Below, in pieces: positions 1 to 11,728 of a DNA stretch of 64,000 nt. Both the position numbers and the translations under genes were made by a program. The DNA comes from Chlamydomonas reinhardtii (taxonomy: Eukaryota > Chlorophyta > Chlorophyceae > Chlamydomonadales > Chlamydomonadaceae): assembly GCF_000002595.2 (NCBI RefSeq), contig NC_057013.1, forward strand, positions 4,011,429 to 4,075,428, read 5' to 3'. The number at the start of each line of letters is the position of its first letter. Within the stretch, counting starts at the first letter, position 1. The notes below the pieces were generated by a model, which was not told where the DNA came from, did not search any database, and saw nothing but the letters and a program-made list of their open reading frames with translations.

Positions 1-127
1 CGTGCCAGGCCAGGCTCCTACTCGGCTAGCCTCCCTCGCCCTGCCCTGCCTTGCCAGTCCCCGCCCCACCCCACCAGGCCACCAGCTGTGCCCCCCACCC
101 CCGTGCACGCCCCTGGTCCGCACTCAC

Positions 128-3100
128 CGCACCCAGTTGGAGTAGATGGAGCCCACGAAACCGTCGCACTCCAGCGCCAGGTCCAAGTTGGTCATGGCGT
201 TGAGCACCTCCTCGTAATAGCCAATCTCAGCCATGTAGGCCAGGTTGGCTTTGGTCCTGAGGGGTTTGTGGGACACCCGGGGCAGGGACACCAGGGGCGG
301 GGGGTCGTGGTGGAGAGGAAGGGAAAGGGGCTGCAGAACTCTGACTGCTAGGCCAAGCACGCGACCAACATTGAGCCGTTGTATGAAGCGATGACAGCTG
401 AGGACTGGGGCACACGGCCAGAACACGCCGCAGCGACAGCGAGGGTTTCAGCTCCGGCGGCGCCCCCCTTGCACGCCTGTGCGCCCACCGGGCCGCGCAC
501 CTGTCCGGTTTGCGCGGTGTGCCCGCGATGTAGCCCGTCTGCCACTTGTTGCCGGCGGCGGTGGTGTTGTTGGTGGCGAAGTAGGAGATGGTGTTGGGGT
601 CCTCCGTGCTCACCCATAGCCGGTCCGCAAAGCGGTCTGGGTCCAGCCCACGCAGCTTGGCCGCGGTCTTGTCGTACACCTGAAGTTGCGGGGCGCGAGG
701 GCAGGGGCCATCACCAAGGCTGCCCGCGCGCAGGACCGGCGGTGCAGAGTGGATGGCGCACTGGCGCAGGCCATGACACGGTATGAGGAACGGAAGGCAA
801 GAGGGAGACAGGCACAAGGAGTTGGTGCGCTCCCGGCATACGGCTGCTGTGCCTCATGCCCCCATCCACGCCTGCCCAGGCGCCGCGCCGCGTCGCGCAC
901 ACGCACACGGATACGCTGCTGCCGCCACTCGACGTCTTACAGCCACCACCTGCCCTGTTCCTGTCCGCCTCCCGCTTCGCACCTGGTCGTCAAAGGTCTG
1001 CGCCTCCACACCCTTGTCACCATGCCGCACGTGCACGCTAATGCAGCCGGGGGCGGGGGCGGGGCCCGCAATCATGGTCCTGCAAAGCGTGGCGTGGCAG
1101 AACCCCAGGTACGGGTGAGCAGTCGTAAGCGAGCGCGGCAGCGGCAGCGGCATTCAGTCAACACGATGGGACTAGACACGTTGCCTGCAGCCGTGGGCCT
1201 CCGCTTCATTCCGGCTAGGCCCAGCATGAATGTGACATCCCCCAACCCCTGTCCACAACCGTCGCGCACTTTTTCCGCCGCGCAATCTCCTTGAGTATGG
1301 CCTCGTTGGGCCGCAGCATGTACGCCGCTGCCTGCGCGCGCCACCCTGCGGTGTGGCGTGGTGTGGAGAGGGCTGAGCGCCAGTGACTTCGTGACGCGTG
1401 AGCTCAACACCGGGCCCTGGGCATACCAGTCCACCTAGCCCTTCGCCTGACCCAAGCCTCCCCATTGCACCTGCTCCGCCACTGCCCCAGCATATTGCGA
1501 CCCACCCCCGCCCCCCGGCGTTCCTCGCCGCCGCCTTCCAGCGCCACCGCTTACAGTAGTACCACTTCTTGGGGTCCATGTTGGTCTGGTTGAGCCGCTC
1601 CAAGAAGCGCAGTGGCGCCTGAGCGCGCACCTCCACCAGGGCGTCGTGCGTCACCGTCAGCACCGGCCTGTCGTCGCCCGGGTTGGTATACGCAGCACCC
1701 TGCCCGTCATAATCCTCATCATCCTCATCCTCGACTCCCGCGCCACTGCTACAACGCACGACAGCACACGGACTGCGAATGAGGTGCCCCAGCGGCAAGC
1801 TGCACACCCGCTTTTGCTGCCCTTCGCGCCGAGCTTCCTGTCCACAGGTGCCAGCTTTCGTCCGCCGCCAGCCCTGCCCCGAGCCCCGGCCCCCGCCCCC
1901 TGTTTCCGAACCATTTGTCCTGCTGCCGCCGGCCCACTCACTTGTCCTCCTGCCCCTTGCGGCGACTGGACACCAGCTGCGGCGCGTCTCTGAGCTGCGC
2001 CGCCGTGGGCTTGCACTTGCTGAAGGGCAGGAAGTAGCAGCTGTCCAGCGTCTTGGACTTGCCGCACTGCGCCGAGTCCGTCAGAAAGGTGCCCGCCGCC
2101 TCCACGTAAACGCGGTTCAGGTCCAGTGCCACCTGCAGCGCCACGCCCGCCACTGCGCGTGCGCGCGTGTGCGGAAGGTTTGAGGAGCTGTTTGAGTACG
2201 TAGACACAGCGGGGTTAGGCATGGGGCTCGGACTGGCTTCGACGCGCGGCAGCATGCATATGGCATATGGCATATGACGGCGGGTCGAGGTGTGGGGCGT
2301 GTGGGCTCGCGGGAAGCCCGCATGACTGTGCCCTGCCCCTCAGCAAGGTGAAGGCCGCTTGTGTGCTGCTAGCAAACCGAGCCCCTTGCCTGGAGAGCAA
2401 TGTTCATGGGTCACACCTGCAGCGCCGCCAGCCCCTGGTGGTGTGCGGCACACGCCATGTGCGGCTCCGGCACCCGGAGCCCGCCACCCCTGCCCCAAGC
2501 CCCCGCGGCCACCCAAGTCCCCGAACTCCCCGCGAGCCGCACCGTGGATGACGGCCCCCACGCCGTTGGGCACCACGTGGTATACCAGGTACTTGGCCTT
2601 GCTGCAGGTCAGCACGCCGCATGCATGTGAGCACTAGGGCTACTTCTGGCCTTGCACTTCTGGCCTTGCAGCGCATAGCGTACGAGCTGCCTTAGCTTGC
2701 AAGCACGTCCCCAAGCCACCATGCGGCGTGCCTTGCCTGCAGTCCTCTGGGTTCTGGTTGGCATATATCTCCTGCTGCGCCTCCAGTGTCAGGGGCAACG
2801 TCCACTGGCCCATCGACGTTGACGCCCACGACCCGGGGGCGAACTGCTTCGGGCAAGGGGCCAAAGGCCCCGACTTGACGTACATGTGGTGCGAGCCCCA
2901 CGGCTCCTCCAGCTGCTTCCGTGGTGCAGAGGCACCGCTTACGCCCGTAGCGCTGACCGTGCTGGCTACTGCGTGCTCTACATGTATCGCCGATCGGATA
3001 CCTGAGTGAACGTTTAGGCTTTCATGGCGCAGATAGAGAGTGAGCAGTCCTGTGAGAAGCACAGCGACTCCAATTGCCTGGATGACTGTTAGGCTGGCGC

Positions 3101-3131
3101 CTTGCCGTCGGCGTGGCGCTGCGCCAGACAT
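128..3131 (-). CDS. Fucosyltransferase-like type II membrane glycosyltransferase, C-terminus off the left edge
   Basis: Eight exons are visible: 3131-2737, 2601-2543, 2152-1942, 1745-1555, 1327-1270, 1079-983, 679-501 and 256-128. Together they encode about 439 residues, and the last donor (GTGAGT at 127) leads off the window. The protein starts at an ATG and has a short basic N-tail followed by a hydrophobic segment at about residues 15-34. This is the topology of a Golgi type II enzyme. Further on come NPEDCSKAKYLVYH, VALDLNRVYVEA, the basic motif SVHVRHGDKG, WVSTEDPN, and finally NLDLALECDGFVGSIYSNW. This order (DCS..K start, HVR.GDK nucleotide-sugar motif, STEDP, ALECD.FVG...SNW) matches the alpha-1,6-fucosyltransferase (FUT8, GT23-type) fold as I recall it. 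I infer that it fucosylates glycans in the Golgi; the acceptor cannot be read from sequence. Intron 1 uses a GC donor (CAG|GCAAGG). Another O-fucosyltransferase-like family is possible. Confidence 0.75.
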
Positions 3132-4947
3132 CCTTCTCTTTACAAAGCAACTGCTTTGTCAGAACCTCACCGCCCCATCGGTGGGTGACATAATATGTAA
3201 GCAAACTGGTATACTCCGATGATATGAATAACTGGTACAGTTTGCAAGCGCAAACCAGAGCGCGGGAGGAAACTAACGACTATCAAATCGCGTCGTTTCG
3301 CGCACAGTGGAGCATTGCCAGTGGAGTTAGATGCCGTAGGTAGCCAAAGCATTTGAAAGAGGGGAACAAGTATGTACGATCTGGGCCCGCACGCGTGTGC
3401 GCCCTCCCCCGGTCGCCCCCCCCCCCTCCTTCCTACGTCTGACGCATTCTGCCCCGCCAGCTGACTTCAGGGGTGGTACCGGCGTGCCATGTGTGACGCC
3501 GTACCAATGATTTGGATGATGCGCAAGGGGCGGGGGCTCCAGTCGGAGCCAATCGTTCAATTGCGCTCGGGGTAACATACGGCATTGGGCTCTTTGGGCT
3601 TAGTTACACACCTCTTTTGGCTGCATGTACGGGCGAGTCAAGGTGTGAGCATGACCACGTGCGCCAGCCAACTCGCCTCTAGACGTCTTATTCTGCATTT
3701 TTATTTCACGATGGTGCTTTCCAGCATCACTGCAAGACCGGTATCCATGCAATTGAACGGGTCATCGTCTCTAATTCCCTCGAGCACGGCTTGCCATCAG
3801 TCCATAACCAAGGCTTCCCAAGCCGCGCCGTGGCCCTGCCGTGTCAAACCAGCGTCCAGCGGCAGCATACCACCCAGAACTGGCTGCCCCAGTGCCCCTT
3901 CAGTCACTGCACACACACGGTTCTTTGCCGCCCAGAATGGCACGCAGACATGTCAATGCCTGCGACTGAGTCCACGCGAATGAGCCTGCACAACACTAGT
4001 GCCGAAGTGTCGGCTGTGTGTCAAGTTGTCAACGCCCTGGTCACACACAGCTCTAAGCCCAGCCACTCCCAAGCCCAGCACCTTCCTTTGTCCTGGGCAG
4101 ACAGCCTTCCAGCATGACTTGGCCAGTTCCCGACCCCGATGCCTGAAAGTATTGCACTCATTGACACCCTCATCAGCACTGGATAAACAATCAAGACTGT
4201 AACACAATTCATCAGCGAAGCAATCTTACTTCCCGCGATCCTGCGTCAAGATGGCGCTAGGGATCACACGTGTTAATACAATCCGTCGTGGGCCGCAACA
4301 CCAGTAGGCTCATTGCCACGGCCCAGAAATAATCCTTCGCCCCTGCCAGTCTCTTTCACATACACTACTTCGTTCAGGCGGCGAACTCCTGACGCCAGCA
4401 CTTTCTGTTCCTGCCGTTGCAGGCATGACCCCGAGGGGCGTGCTCCTGATGCGGTGAAGGGCGGCGGTCCCTTCGCAGCTTGCCTTCCTCAGCATCGGGC
4501 TTCCGCCGCCCCTTGCGCTGCCTCCGAGCATCTTCAACCTCTCTCGAGCGCTGTCGGGGTGCAGCGACAGCGCCGAGCACTGTATGCATGTTCATCCTAC
4601 GTCCTCCCTTTGCAGCAAACTGTGCATCACACAGTGCAAATCTTCGCGAGATTGTAATATCGAAGGCGCGCGATGGCGCACACGAATTAGCACCTCACCA
4701 GCTTCCTCACAATTGTAATGCGGCTAGAAGCAACCGCTACAAATAAGCCCTCTGCTCTTCTGCAGCATTCCGCTCCGCTGTACGCTCCACTCCGGCTGCT
4801 TGTCCGTACAGCCGCTGCCGCGTGCCGCCGGGCGCCACTGCTCTTGCGCTCTGCTGTTTTGCACTCCTGCTGTGCATACGCCGGCCCCACCTTCACCTTC
4901 GCCGCAGCCATCCTTCAGCCGCAGCCGCAGCCCCGCCCCCGGCTCCT
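3132..4947. other. Intergenic stretch: promoter side of the fucosyltransferase gene and 3' side of the carrier gene
   Basis: No reading frame with splice-supported coding character was seen. It should hold the 5' region of the gene starting at 3131 and the 3' untranslated region of the gene ending at 4948. A C run lies near 3411-3425. TGTAA motifs, the algal poly(A) signal, occur on the plus strand near 4198, 4654 and 4711, but no plus-strand gene was recognised to use them. Confidence 0.5.
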
Positions 4948-7540
4948 TCAGGCGTCGCCGTCGGCAGCCTCGCCCTCCGCCGCGGCGCTGGCAGCGCTCG
5001 GCTTGAGCGCCTGGCTGTAGAAGCCCAGCGCCTCGCTGAACACCATGTAGCCGATGGTTTGGCCGATGCCCAGCAGCAGCGCCTTGGGCAGGAAGCCCTG
5101 TGGAGTTGGGGAAAGGGAGAGATGACACGTGGTGACATGGACCGTGCAGAGGATGCTGACAGGCCCCAGGAAAGCGGAGAAGGCTTCCTCGAGGCCCGCG
5201 TACTATGCGCTCACAAGCTTCCGGACGTATGGGCTTTCTCTTTATCATGCAGCAGCCCCACCACACAGAATCGCACAGGAAAGCAGAGTCATCTCTCTCT
5301 CTCTCTCGGCGCTTCAATATTTATACGGGCATGCAAGCGCACGCACCTTGTACAGCGCGCGCACGCCCTCCTCGCGGATGATCGTCACCAGCGACGGCAG
5401 CGTGTAGCGGTACCTGGGGGATGGGACAGTGAGGGCCGGGGGCCGGGGCCCGGTCAGGGCAAGTGACACAGACAGCAGCAGCGGGGCCATCACCCTGCCC
5501 ACGGATATACACAGGGACGCCACAAGGCCGCAGCACAAGGCCACAGCTACGAGGCCGCAGCACATGCTGTCTTTGCTTCTCACTTCTGGTTGGGGCCGCG
5601 CTCCTGGCTCTGGAAGCGGGACTTGATGACGTCAAAGGGCGCGTTGAAGATGGTGGCCGTCATGCCCACCACCATGCCGGTAGCCATCTTGCGCGCCGCC
5701 GCCAGGACGGGGTTGGACAGCGGGTGCTGGTCGAAGACCTCCGTCTGGATGTTGTGCATGGTCTGCAGTTCCGCAGAAATGCAGGGGTTTTCCAAACTCA
5801 AAACTCGATTCATTACACCGTGCCAGAGGCGCTTGCTGCAGTGAAGGCGCTTCGCAGCGCGAGGCCGCTGTCCACGAGTGGGTTCCGGACTGCCGGCACT
5901 TGGCGCCTGCGCCTCCTGTCACACAGCCCCCAGCCAGCTGCCCCCTGGGTCAGTATTCACAATCCGTTTTGGGTACGGAGCACCTTTCGCCAACCACCAG
6001 CCGCGCCCCCCTGTTCCCTACCCCGTAGTAAAGTGTGTTCCAAGTGGTCACACGCCACAGCGTGGGCCCAAGCCCGATGAACAAGCCCTTGGGGCCCTCC
6101 GCCTGCAGCAGCTGCCGCGCGCAGTCGAAGGAGCTGGTGTAGCGGTTGAGGTGCTCCTGAGCCACCATGCGGACCTGGGGGCACGCACGCAACCGCACAC
6201 CACACAGATTAGCGGGTTTTGCGGCGCTGTAGCGGCATGGACATGGGAGCCGGGCACGACGAAACCGCATAAGAGTCCTTCCGTGCAACCCAGTGATTAC
6301 CGTCCCCGCTCCCCGCTCCCAATTGCTCCTCTTGCTGCACTTCCTGCTCCTCCTCCTGCTGACGCGACTCCTTTCGAAAGCCCTTCCCCTGCTCCTTCCC
6401 CTGCTCCACCTACCTTGATGACCTGGAACGGCGCGAAGCCCAGGCTCTCGCACACACCGCTGACCGCGCCCGCCAAGTACGCGTGGCTTGCCTGCACAAG
6501 CACATGCCGGACAGCAACTCGCGATGAGCAACACACTCTTCATCCGCACCCCGATTGTTCTGCGCCTCCCCCACACAGGAGGCTACTTAAGCTAGGTTAG
6601 TTTAGTTTGGGCTGGTAATTACAATCCCCCACACACATGGACGGCTATCCCGCCGGCTCCTATATGCGCCTCAGCAACACACCCGCCCTCGTCACCATGA
6701 CCATACTAGAACCAATACCAGCCAGCGTCAGACGCCCTCACGCAGAAGGCCCTCATGACCTCCCTCAGTAACACGGTAAGCTCCTGACCTGCAGCTTGCC
6801 GGTGACGGGGTCTGGCGCGTGCTGCCGCAGGTAGCGCTTGGAGAACTCCAGGGACGCTAGGGCGCCCGTGGAGCGAGGAATCATGCCTGTTTCGCATGGC
6901 GCCCGCGTCCGTACATGTCACAATGCACTGTAAGCATGTCAGCGCTATTCCCTTGTCTCGCAGTGACGCATTTAGTCCGGGAGTGCGGCTAGCAGAGCTT
7001 GGGCGTCCTGATACGATAGCCGCATTTCCTTGGCGCGCGCCACCCACCTGTTAACTCCGGCAGAGCGCCACGGTACAGCTGCGCAATGCCGCCCTCGCGC
7101 ACTGCGTCGCGCAGCACCACACCCATAGGCACCGGTGTGCCTTGGTTAAGCTGTAGCCTGTCAGCAGTCGGAGCACAGAGGTCAGGGCCTGGAGGGTCGC
7201 GTGCATGGTAGTAGCGCCGGCGGAGCTGGTACACGTTGCGATGGTGGTCCTGTAACCCATTTACCGGGTTTTTAGGAACTCCAAGGGCTGGACGCATACG
7301 CCCTCGATGAGGCCGCCCGTCGCGCCTGGGTGTTGCAGGCCATGATGCATGCAAGATGCTGAACTGGGTCCCTCGTTTGGTGGATCTTCACTGCCTTCTA
7401 AGCACTTCAAAGTACATACCGGCAGCGAACACTGGCAATAGCGCCTCCTCGGCCCTGTGAAGCTTCTGTGCGAGTGAGCGCTTAGCATTTCGCGCCACCT
7501 CTGCCGCCGCTGGGCTCGCCGACGTTGTTGCAGAATCCAT
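4948..7540 (-). CDS. Mitochondrial carrier family protein (SLC25), 2-oxodicarboxylate/tricarboxylate-like
   Basis: Nine exons (7540-7420, 7325-7265, 7157-7048, 6886-6789, 6491-6414, 6174-6022, 5762-5584, 5413-5347, 5097-4948) sum to 1,017 nt and give 338 aa, the usual length of a three-repeat carrier. The ATG at 7540 is chosen because it opens the exon that splices into the first carrier motif. The three signature motifs are PLEFLKTR (about residue 54), PFQVIKVR (about 151) and PFDVIKSR (about 249). Each follows a Gly-rich odd helix such as AGATGGLIEGV or AGAVSGVCESLGF. The second motif has Gln in place of the usual acidic residue. The segment GLGPTLWRVTTWNTLYYG and the third-repeat sequence resemble 2-oxodicarboxylate and citrate carriers, so exchange of di- or tricarboxylates across the inner mitochondrial membrane is the best guess. 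The substrate is inferred only. The C-tail is Ala/Glu/Asp-rich and ends GDA. Confidence 0.85.
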
Positions 7541-8549
7541 TTCGACAAGTGCTGTGTTCAGTGGTACAGCAGCGGAGGATCTTCGAACCCCAAGTAAGCC
7601 CTGAATTCGGCCGCAATTCGATTATCGGTACCCTTTCTCACGGCCAGAGACCACACAACGCTGCTGAACGAATGCACCAACGTTCACACTCCCGAGGTCG
7701 CTCCGAGGACTTTATCTTCACCTAAGTCACGTTGAGAGCGGCACCGCTACCAGCAGCGGAATGCCTTTAATTCTACTTGACAACGCAACTTGTAATGGAT
7801 TCAAGTAAAACTGCTCGCGAGGGGCGACGGCGCAAAACAGCAGTGCGATCGTAATCTCGGGGACCTCTCGTTGCACATGTGTAGCCCGGTCCCGCCTCAT
7901 TGGGGCCCGGCAAGGACGAAACTCATACATCTTTGAGCTTGGCATGTTCCTTGCCCGGCGCACACGGTAGCTCCACTCGTAACAGACTAACACTGTACCC
8001 GGCTTTCCCGCGCGCCATGTATGCCCTGTACCTGCTCGGAGCTTCTTATGGACTTATGGGTTACGTGGGGGGTGGGTGTAATCTCCTTAGGAAGCCTTCT
8101 GACGTCTTTGTGAGCAAGCGGTGGTGCTACTAATTCGGGGGACAAGTTGTGAACTTCATGCCATCGGTGCCGTGTGACGGTTGGATCCCGGACGCAAATT
8201 AAGCGAGCGAGCGGGAATTTCTCCCCACCAATTCAATACAGGTTATGCATTACTTTGAACCTTTAATACGTCATATTCACACCCACCTGCCGTAAGACAA
8301 AGCGAATGCGTCGAGCATTCCACTTGACTTCAAACGCCTGCGCCACGCTGCGACTTTAGCAGGGATCTTGACAATCTCCAACGCACATAGGTATTGGTAA
8401 TAGGTGAGATGGGTGGTCGCGCCATCACCGCGCCAGAGCTGTCGTCTCGCGGTCTGCATGGTTCTGCGGGGCCTGCTCAGAGCGGGCTTGCCGAATATGA
8501 TTCCGGTCGTCTTTAAGCTTGCTCGCGGTTGCTCCCACGTATCAGGTGC
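7541..8549. other. Intergenic stretch upstream of the carrier gene
   Basis: This holds the presumed promoter of the minus-strand carrier gene and the upstream region of the plus-strand hypothetical ORF. No repeat, RNA gene or convincing coding exon was recognised in it. Confidence 0.4.
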
Positions 8550-9752
8550 ATGGAGGGTTTCTGCTTGGGCAGCTTGGCGTCGGGTATCTGTGAGGGCCAT
8601 GGCAGCGAGCGTCGGCGGTCCCTCCGGCCGTGCCCCTCACCTGCCAGCCTGCAGCCTTGGCTTGACGTGATATGTGCCGAGCCTGAGGGCCTCTACGACA
8701 TGCCGGACGGCCTCTGCGGTGAGATGCTGGGCCGCCGCTGCGTTAGTGCGAGCGGCACCGGTTGCGGCAGCAGCAGCAGCTGCGGCAGCCCAACGCCCAG
8801 CAGTTCTAGCAGCTGCAGCAGCGGCATTGAGTCGTGTAGCAGTAGCTACAGCGCCACCAGCAGCGACGGCGCATTCACGCAGTGGAGCTCTTGCTGTTCT
8901 CAGGGCCAGGCCAAGGCTAGCAATCAGCACAATGCGGCCGAGTGGCTAGCGGCTCTCAGTGCTATCGAGCAGGGCGATGCAAGAGAGATGCTGGGGCCCG
9001 CGAGCAAAGCAGCCGCCTCAGCGGCGGCCTGCTGCTCGCCGTCTGAAACCGCCCAGTGGCCCGGACTTCAGCAGCACCCCCAGCAGGCGGCGCCCACACA
9101 GCCTTCAGGTGGCGTTGACTTACGCAGCCGGCGGCTCAGTCCTGGCCAGGCGTCTGCGGTGGCGTTGCCCGCCACGCCAACCACTCTGCTGTCATCTGCG
9201 GCTCAGGGGTCGGACCCAGCGCCGCATGCAGCAGAGGTGTGCGCGTCAGGCATGACACCAGCAGCAGTCCCACTTCGTAGCGCAGCCCCGGCAGCAGGGC
9301 AGGCGCCAGCTGTCAGCCCCTGCCTTGATTTCCTTGGCGTGGGGATGGTGCCTGGGCTGAAGCCCCTTAACGTGCCACGGCACGTGCGGCACTTCGCGGC
9401 CGCCGCCAGCCTGCCTTCGAGCGCTCTCCCGCCCCTCAGCCCGCTCGCCTCCAACACCGCGTCGCAATACTGCAGCGTGCACCAGGCGGCGGCGGCATGC
9501 GTGTCACCACGACTGCTCTTCTGGCCGCATCAGGGACAGCAGCAGCCAGCAGGGCCTTCGCTAGGGGTTGCGGTGTTGGGCTCAGGGCACCATTCAGAGT
9601 GTGCTGTGGGCAGCGGTGCGGGCAGCCAGCGGCGTACAGGCCTGCGCAGGTCTCCTGGATGCGGCGACCTGCGGCGTGTGGGCGTGGCGGCGGAGCAGGC
9701 AGCAGTGGTGGATGCGCTGGTAGGGCTGGTTGTAAACGGCCTGTTTGATTAG
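8550..9752 (+). CDS. Hypothetical Ser/Ala-rich protein (single open frame)
   Basis: The frame runs uninterrupted from an ATG at 8550 to TAG at 9750-9752 and gives about 400 aa. I do not recognise the product. Residues about 70-110 are a Cys/Ser-rich low-complexity stretch built on AGC/TGC codons. The rest is Ala/Pro/Gln-rich with a few less biased segments, such as LDFLGVGMVPGLKPLNVPRHVRHF and a C-terminal AEQAAVVDALVGLVVNGLF that could form a helix. No transmembrane segment or catalytic motif is visible. An upstream exon is possible because the open frame extends a little above 8550 without an ATG. Such length could arise by chance in GC-rich DNA, so this is a moderate-to-weak call. Confidence 0.4.
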   Translation: MEGFCLGSLASGICEGHGSERRRSLRPCPSPASLQPWLDVICAEPEGLYDMPDGLCGEMLGRRCVSASGTGCGSSSSCGSPTPSSSSSCSSGIESCSSSYSATSSDGAFTQWSSCCSQGQAKASNQHNAAEWLAALSAIEQGDAREMLGPASKAAASAAACCSPSETAQWPGLQQHPQQAAPTQPSGGVDLRSRRLSPGQASAVALPATPTTLLSSAAQGSDPAPHAAEVCASGMTPAAVPLRSAAPAAGQAPAVSPCLDFLGVGMVPGLKPLNVPRHVRHFAAAASLPSSALPPLSPLASNTASQYCSVHQAAAACVSPRLLFWPHQGQQQPAGPSLGVAVLGSGHHSECAVGSGAGSQRRTGLRRSPGCGDLRRVGVAAEQAAVVDALVGLVVNGLFD

Positions 9753-9956
9753 CGCCTGTAAGCTAGCTCCACGGCCGCGTCCGGGGTAAGGTTGTATGAG
9801 CCAGTGCCGCTGGCCGGAATGTTCGGCGGTGTTACTTTGTACGGTAAAGCAGATTACATGTAGCACACATGCACTGGCTTGCTTGCCGGTGGCAGCTGGT
9901 TAAGTCATGTACGTGAAACATGTTTGGAACCTTGAAGCAATAATGACAAGTTTACC

Positions 9957-10127
9957 ATGGTCACGTATGACCAGCAGCTGGTGGCCCTAGACGTCCCGGC
10001 TGTGAGGGCGTTCGCCCGCTGGCGTCGCCGCGCCAACGCGGTGAATCCGCGCTACTACACTAAGCTCGCCTGCATTGGGCTAATGATCGAGAACCTCAGT
10101 GTGCAGCATGTGACACGAGCGGCATAG
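9957..10127 (+). CDS. Short ORF, 56 residues, unrecognised
   Basis: ATG at 9957 sits in a good context (ttaccATGg) and the frame ends at TAG 10125-10127. The product starts MVTYDQQLVALDVPAV and has a basic middle (ARWRRRANAVNPRYY) followed by a short hydrophobic helix. It could be a small protein, a terminal exon, or chance. Nothing in the neighbourhood decides this. Confidence 0.18.
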   Translation: MVTYDQQLVALDVPAVRAFARWRRRANAVNPRYYTKLACIGLMIENLSVQHVTRAA

Positions 10128-11728
10128 TAGCATGGCACGGTGTATTTCTTTGTACATATGGATGAGAATGTAGATGGAGAGCATTGGCAGGCATGAGTAC
10201 CGTCCATTGGGAAACGATATCTTTGCAGGATTGTTGTGACAACGCGGGTTCGGGCAGTTGGTCTGGGCGGGTGTACCCGCGAAGGTCGGCAGCCAACCAA
10301 GGGGGCGTCCCTCTCTGGGCCGGAGCTGGTCCCTCATGGCATGGGTGCGATGCACTTTTGTTGGTCGGACTGTCCCTTCTGTCATGTCGCATTCATAGTG
10401 GTGTGTGCAGATCTTCGCACGCTTGTGATGCATTATGCGTGGGGTGAAGCCAAATGCTGACGTGAGACAGGCGCATTGAAGTGTGCAACGCCAGGCAACG
10501 CTCGCCGGCTACCGTACTTGGGACTCGATGTCCGTATGTGACTAGACGGATGCTCATCGTCAACGAGCACCTGACCAGCCAGGTACGGACGAGCACTTCA
10601 CGTACCGGTAATGGGACATTCAGGAGTACGAGATTCCTTGACCTCATCTTCCTCGACATGATGACATTGCAACCCGCACCGCAGGTGCGCTACAACTGCA
10701 GGCAGCGCAACATGGCGCTGGTCGGTTAAAGTCTGCAACGGCACTGTATGTGGGACCTTCTGGTTGGTGTCAGAGCCAGGAATCAATTGAGTCAGGGGCC
10801 AGTCACGAACAGTTGAGACGAAAGGGGTCGGTCTGGAATCAATCAGGTTGGGCCATATTCAGGTCATGTTTTGCGGCATTGTTTTTATGGTTGCAGGAAC
10901 CGCGACGTCGCCGCCGCGAACCAATTTGCTGATGCTGGGGCGCATGGGCCTTGGCCCGGCCTCGGGCGCTGTGTGAAACGTGTTAAGTAGCCAGGTGTGG
11001 ACGCACCCCTGCTGAAGGTTGCGCTGAAAGGGGGAAGGAAAGGTGGGCGTGGCCAGGGGCAGCAGATTATTTCACAAGTTCCTCTTGATGCCTCTTTCTA
11101 CCTACTTGCTACGTATCCCAAGATATCCCAAAAGGCAGGACACGGCCAGCGAGCGCATGTAATCACCAGCAGCTGTTATGGCCGCGCTTGTGCAACCAGG
11201 TCACGGAGCCAGCTGAGCACATGTAGCAGTACCTAGCCCACCCCGGACATAACTCACTGTAGAGACTGGCAAGGGGTTGGAGATGTCCAACGGATGAGAC
11301 TTGGGTGACCGCGTATTCACTAGAAGACTCGGCGCCATCGGCCGTGCCTCTCATCGTGTCTCATCTTGGCGGGCGTTTCGCCCACAGCACATTTGATTGG
11401 TTGGAGCCAACTGCTGTCTGTGCGGGGAGAGCAGGTGGCATGCAGCCTTGTGACAGCACAGCGGCAGAGCGCTGATCCGGAAGCCAGCCGATCACCGAGC
11501 CGCCACCAAACGTTGTGAGGTATAAGCCATGTTGCGCTATCAGGTGCGTGTGGCGTCGCGGCCCAACGCGGCCCCTGTGATGAGGCCCAAGCAGCGCTAG
11601 CTCACAGCCGCTCTGGCAGCCGATACAAACCGCCTGCTCCAACCTCATCTCGCCACTAGCCTCACACATGCCCCCCACCGCTAAGTGGAAGCTACCATAA
11701 GCAACGCCGACCATCAAACAGTTCCAAA
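10128..11728. other. Intergenic stretch, nothing recognised
   Basis: About 1.6 kb with short scattered frames only. It presumably includes the 3' untranslated region of the gene ending at 11729. No repeat structure or RNA gene was identified. Confidence 0.4.

Noticed and set aside
124-906. Several overlapping frames on both strands at the left edge
   Set aside because: Only the pieces at 679-501 and 256-128 fit the fucosyltransferase family and splice in phase; the rest run through its introns.
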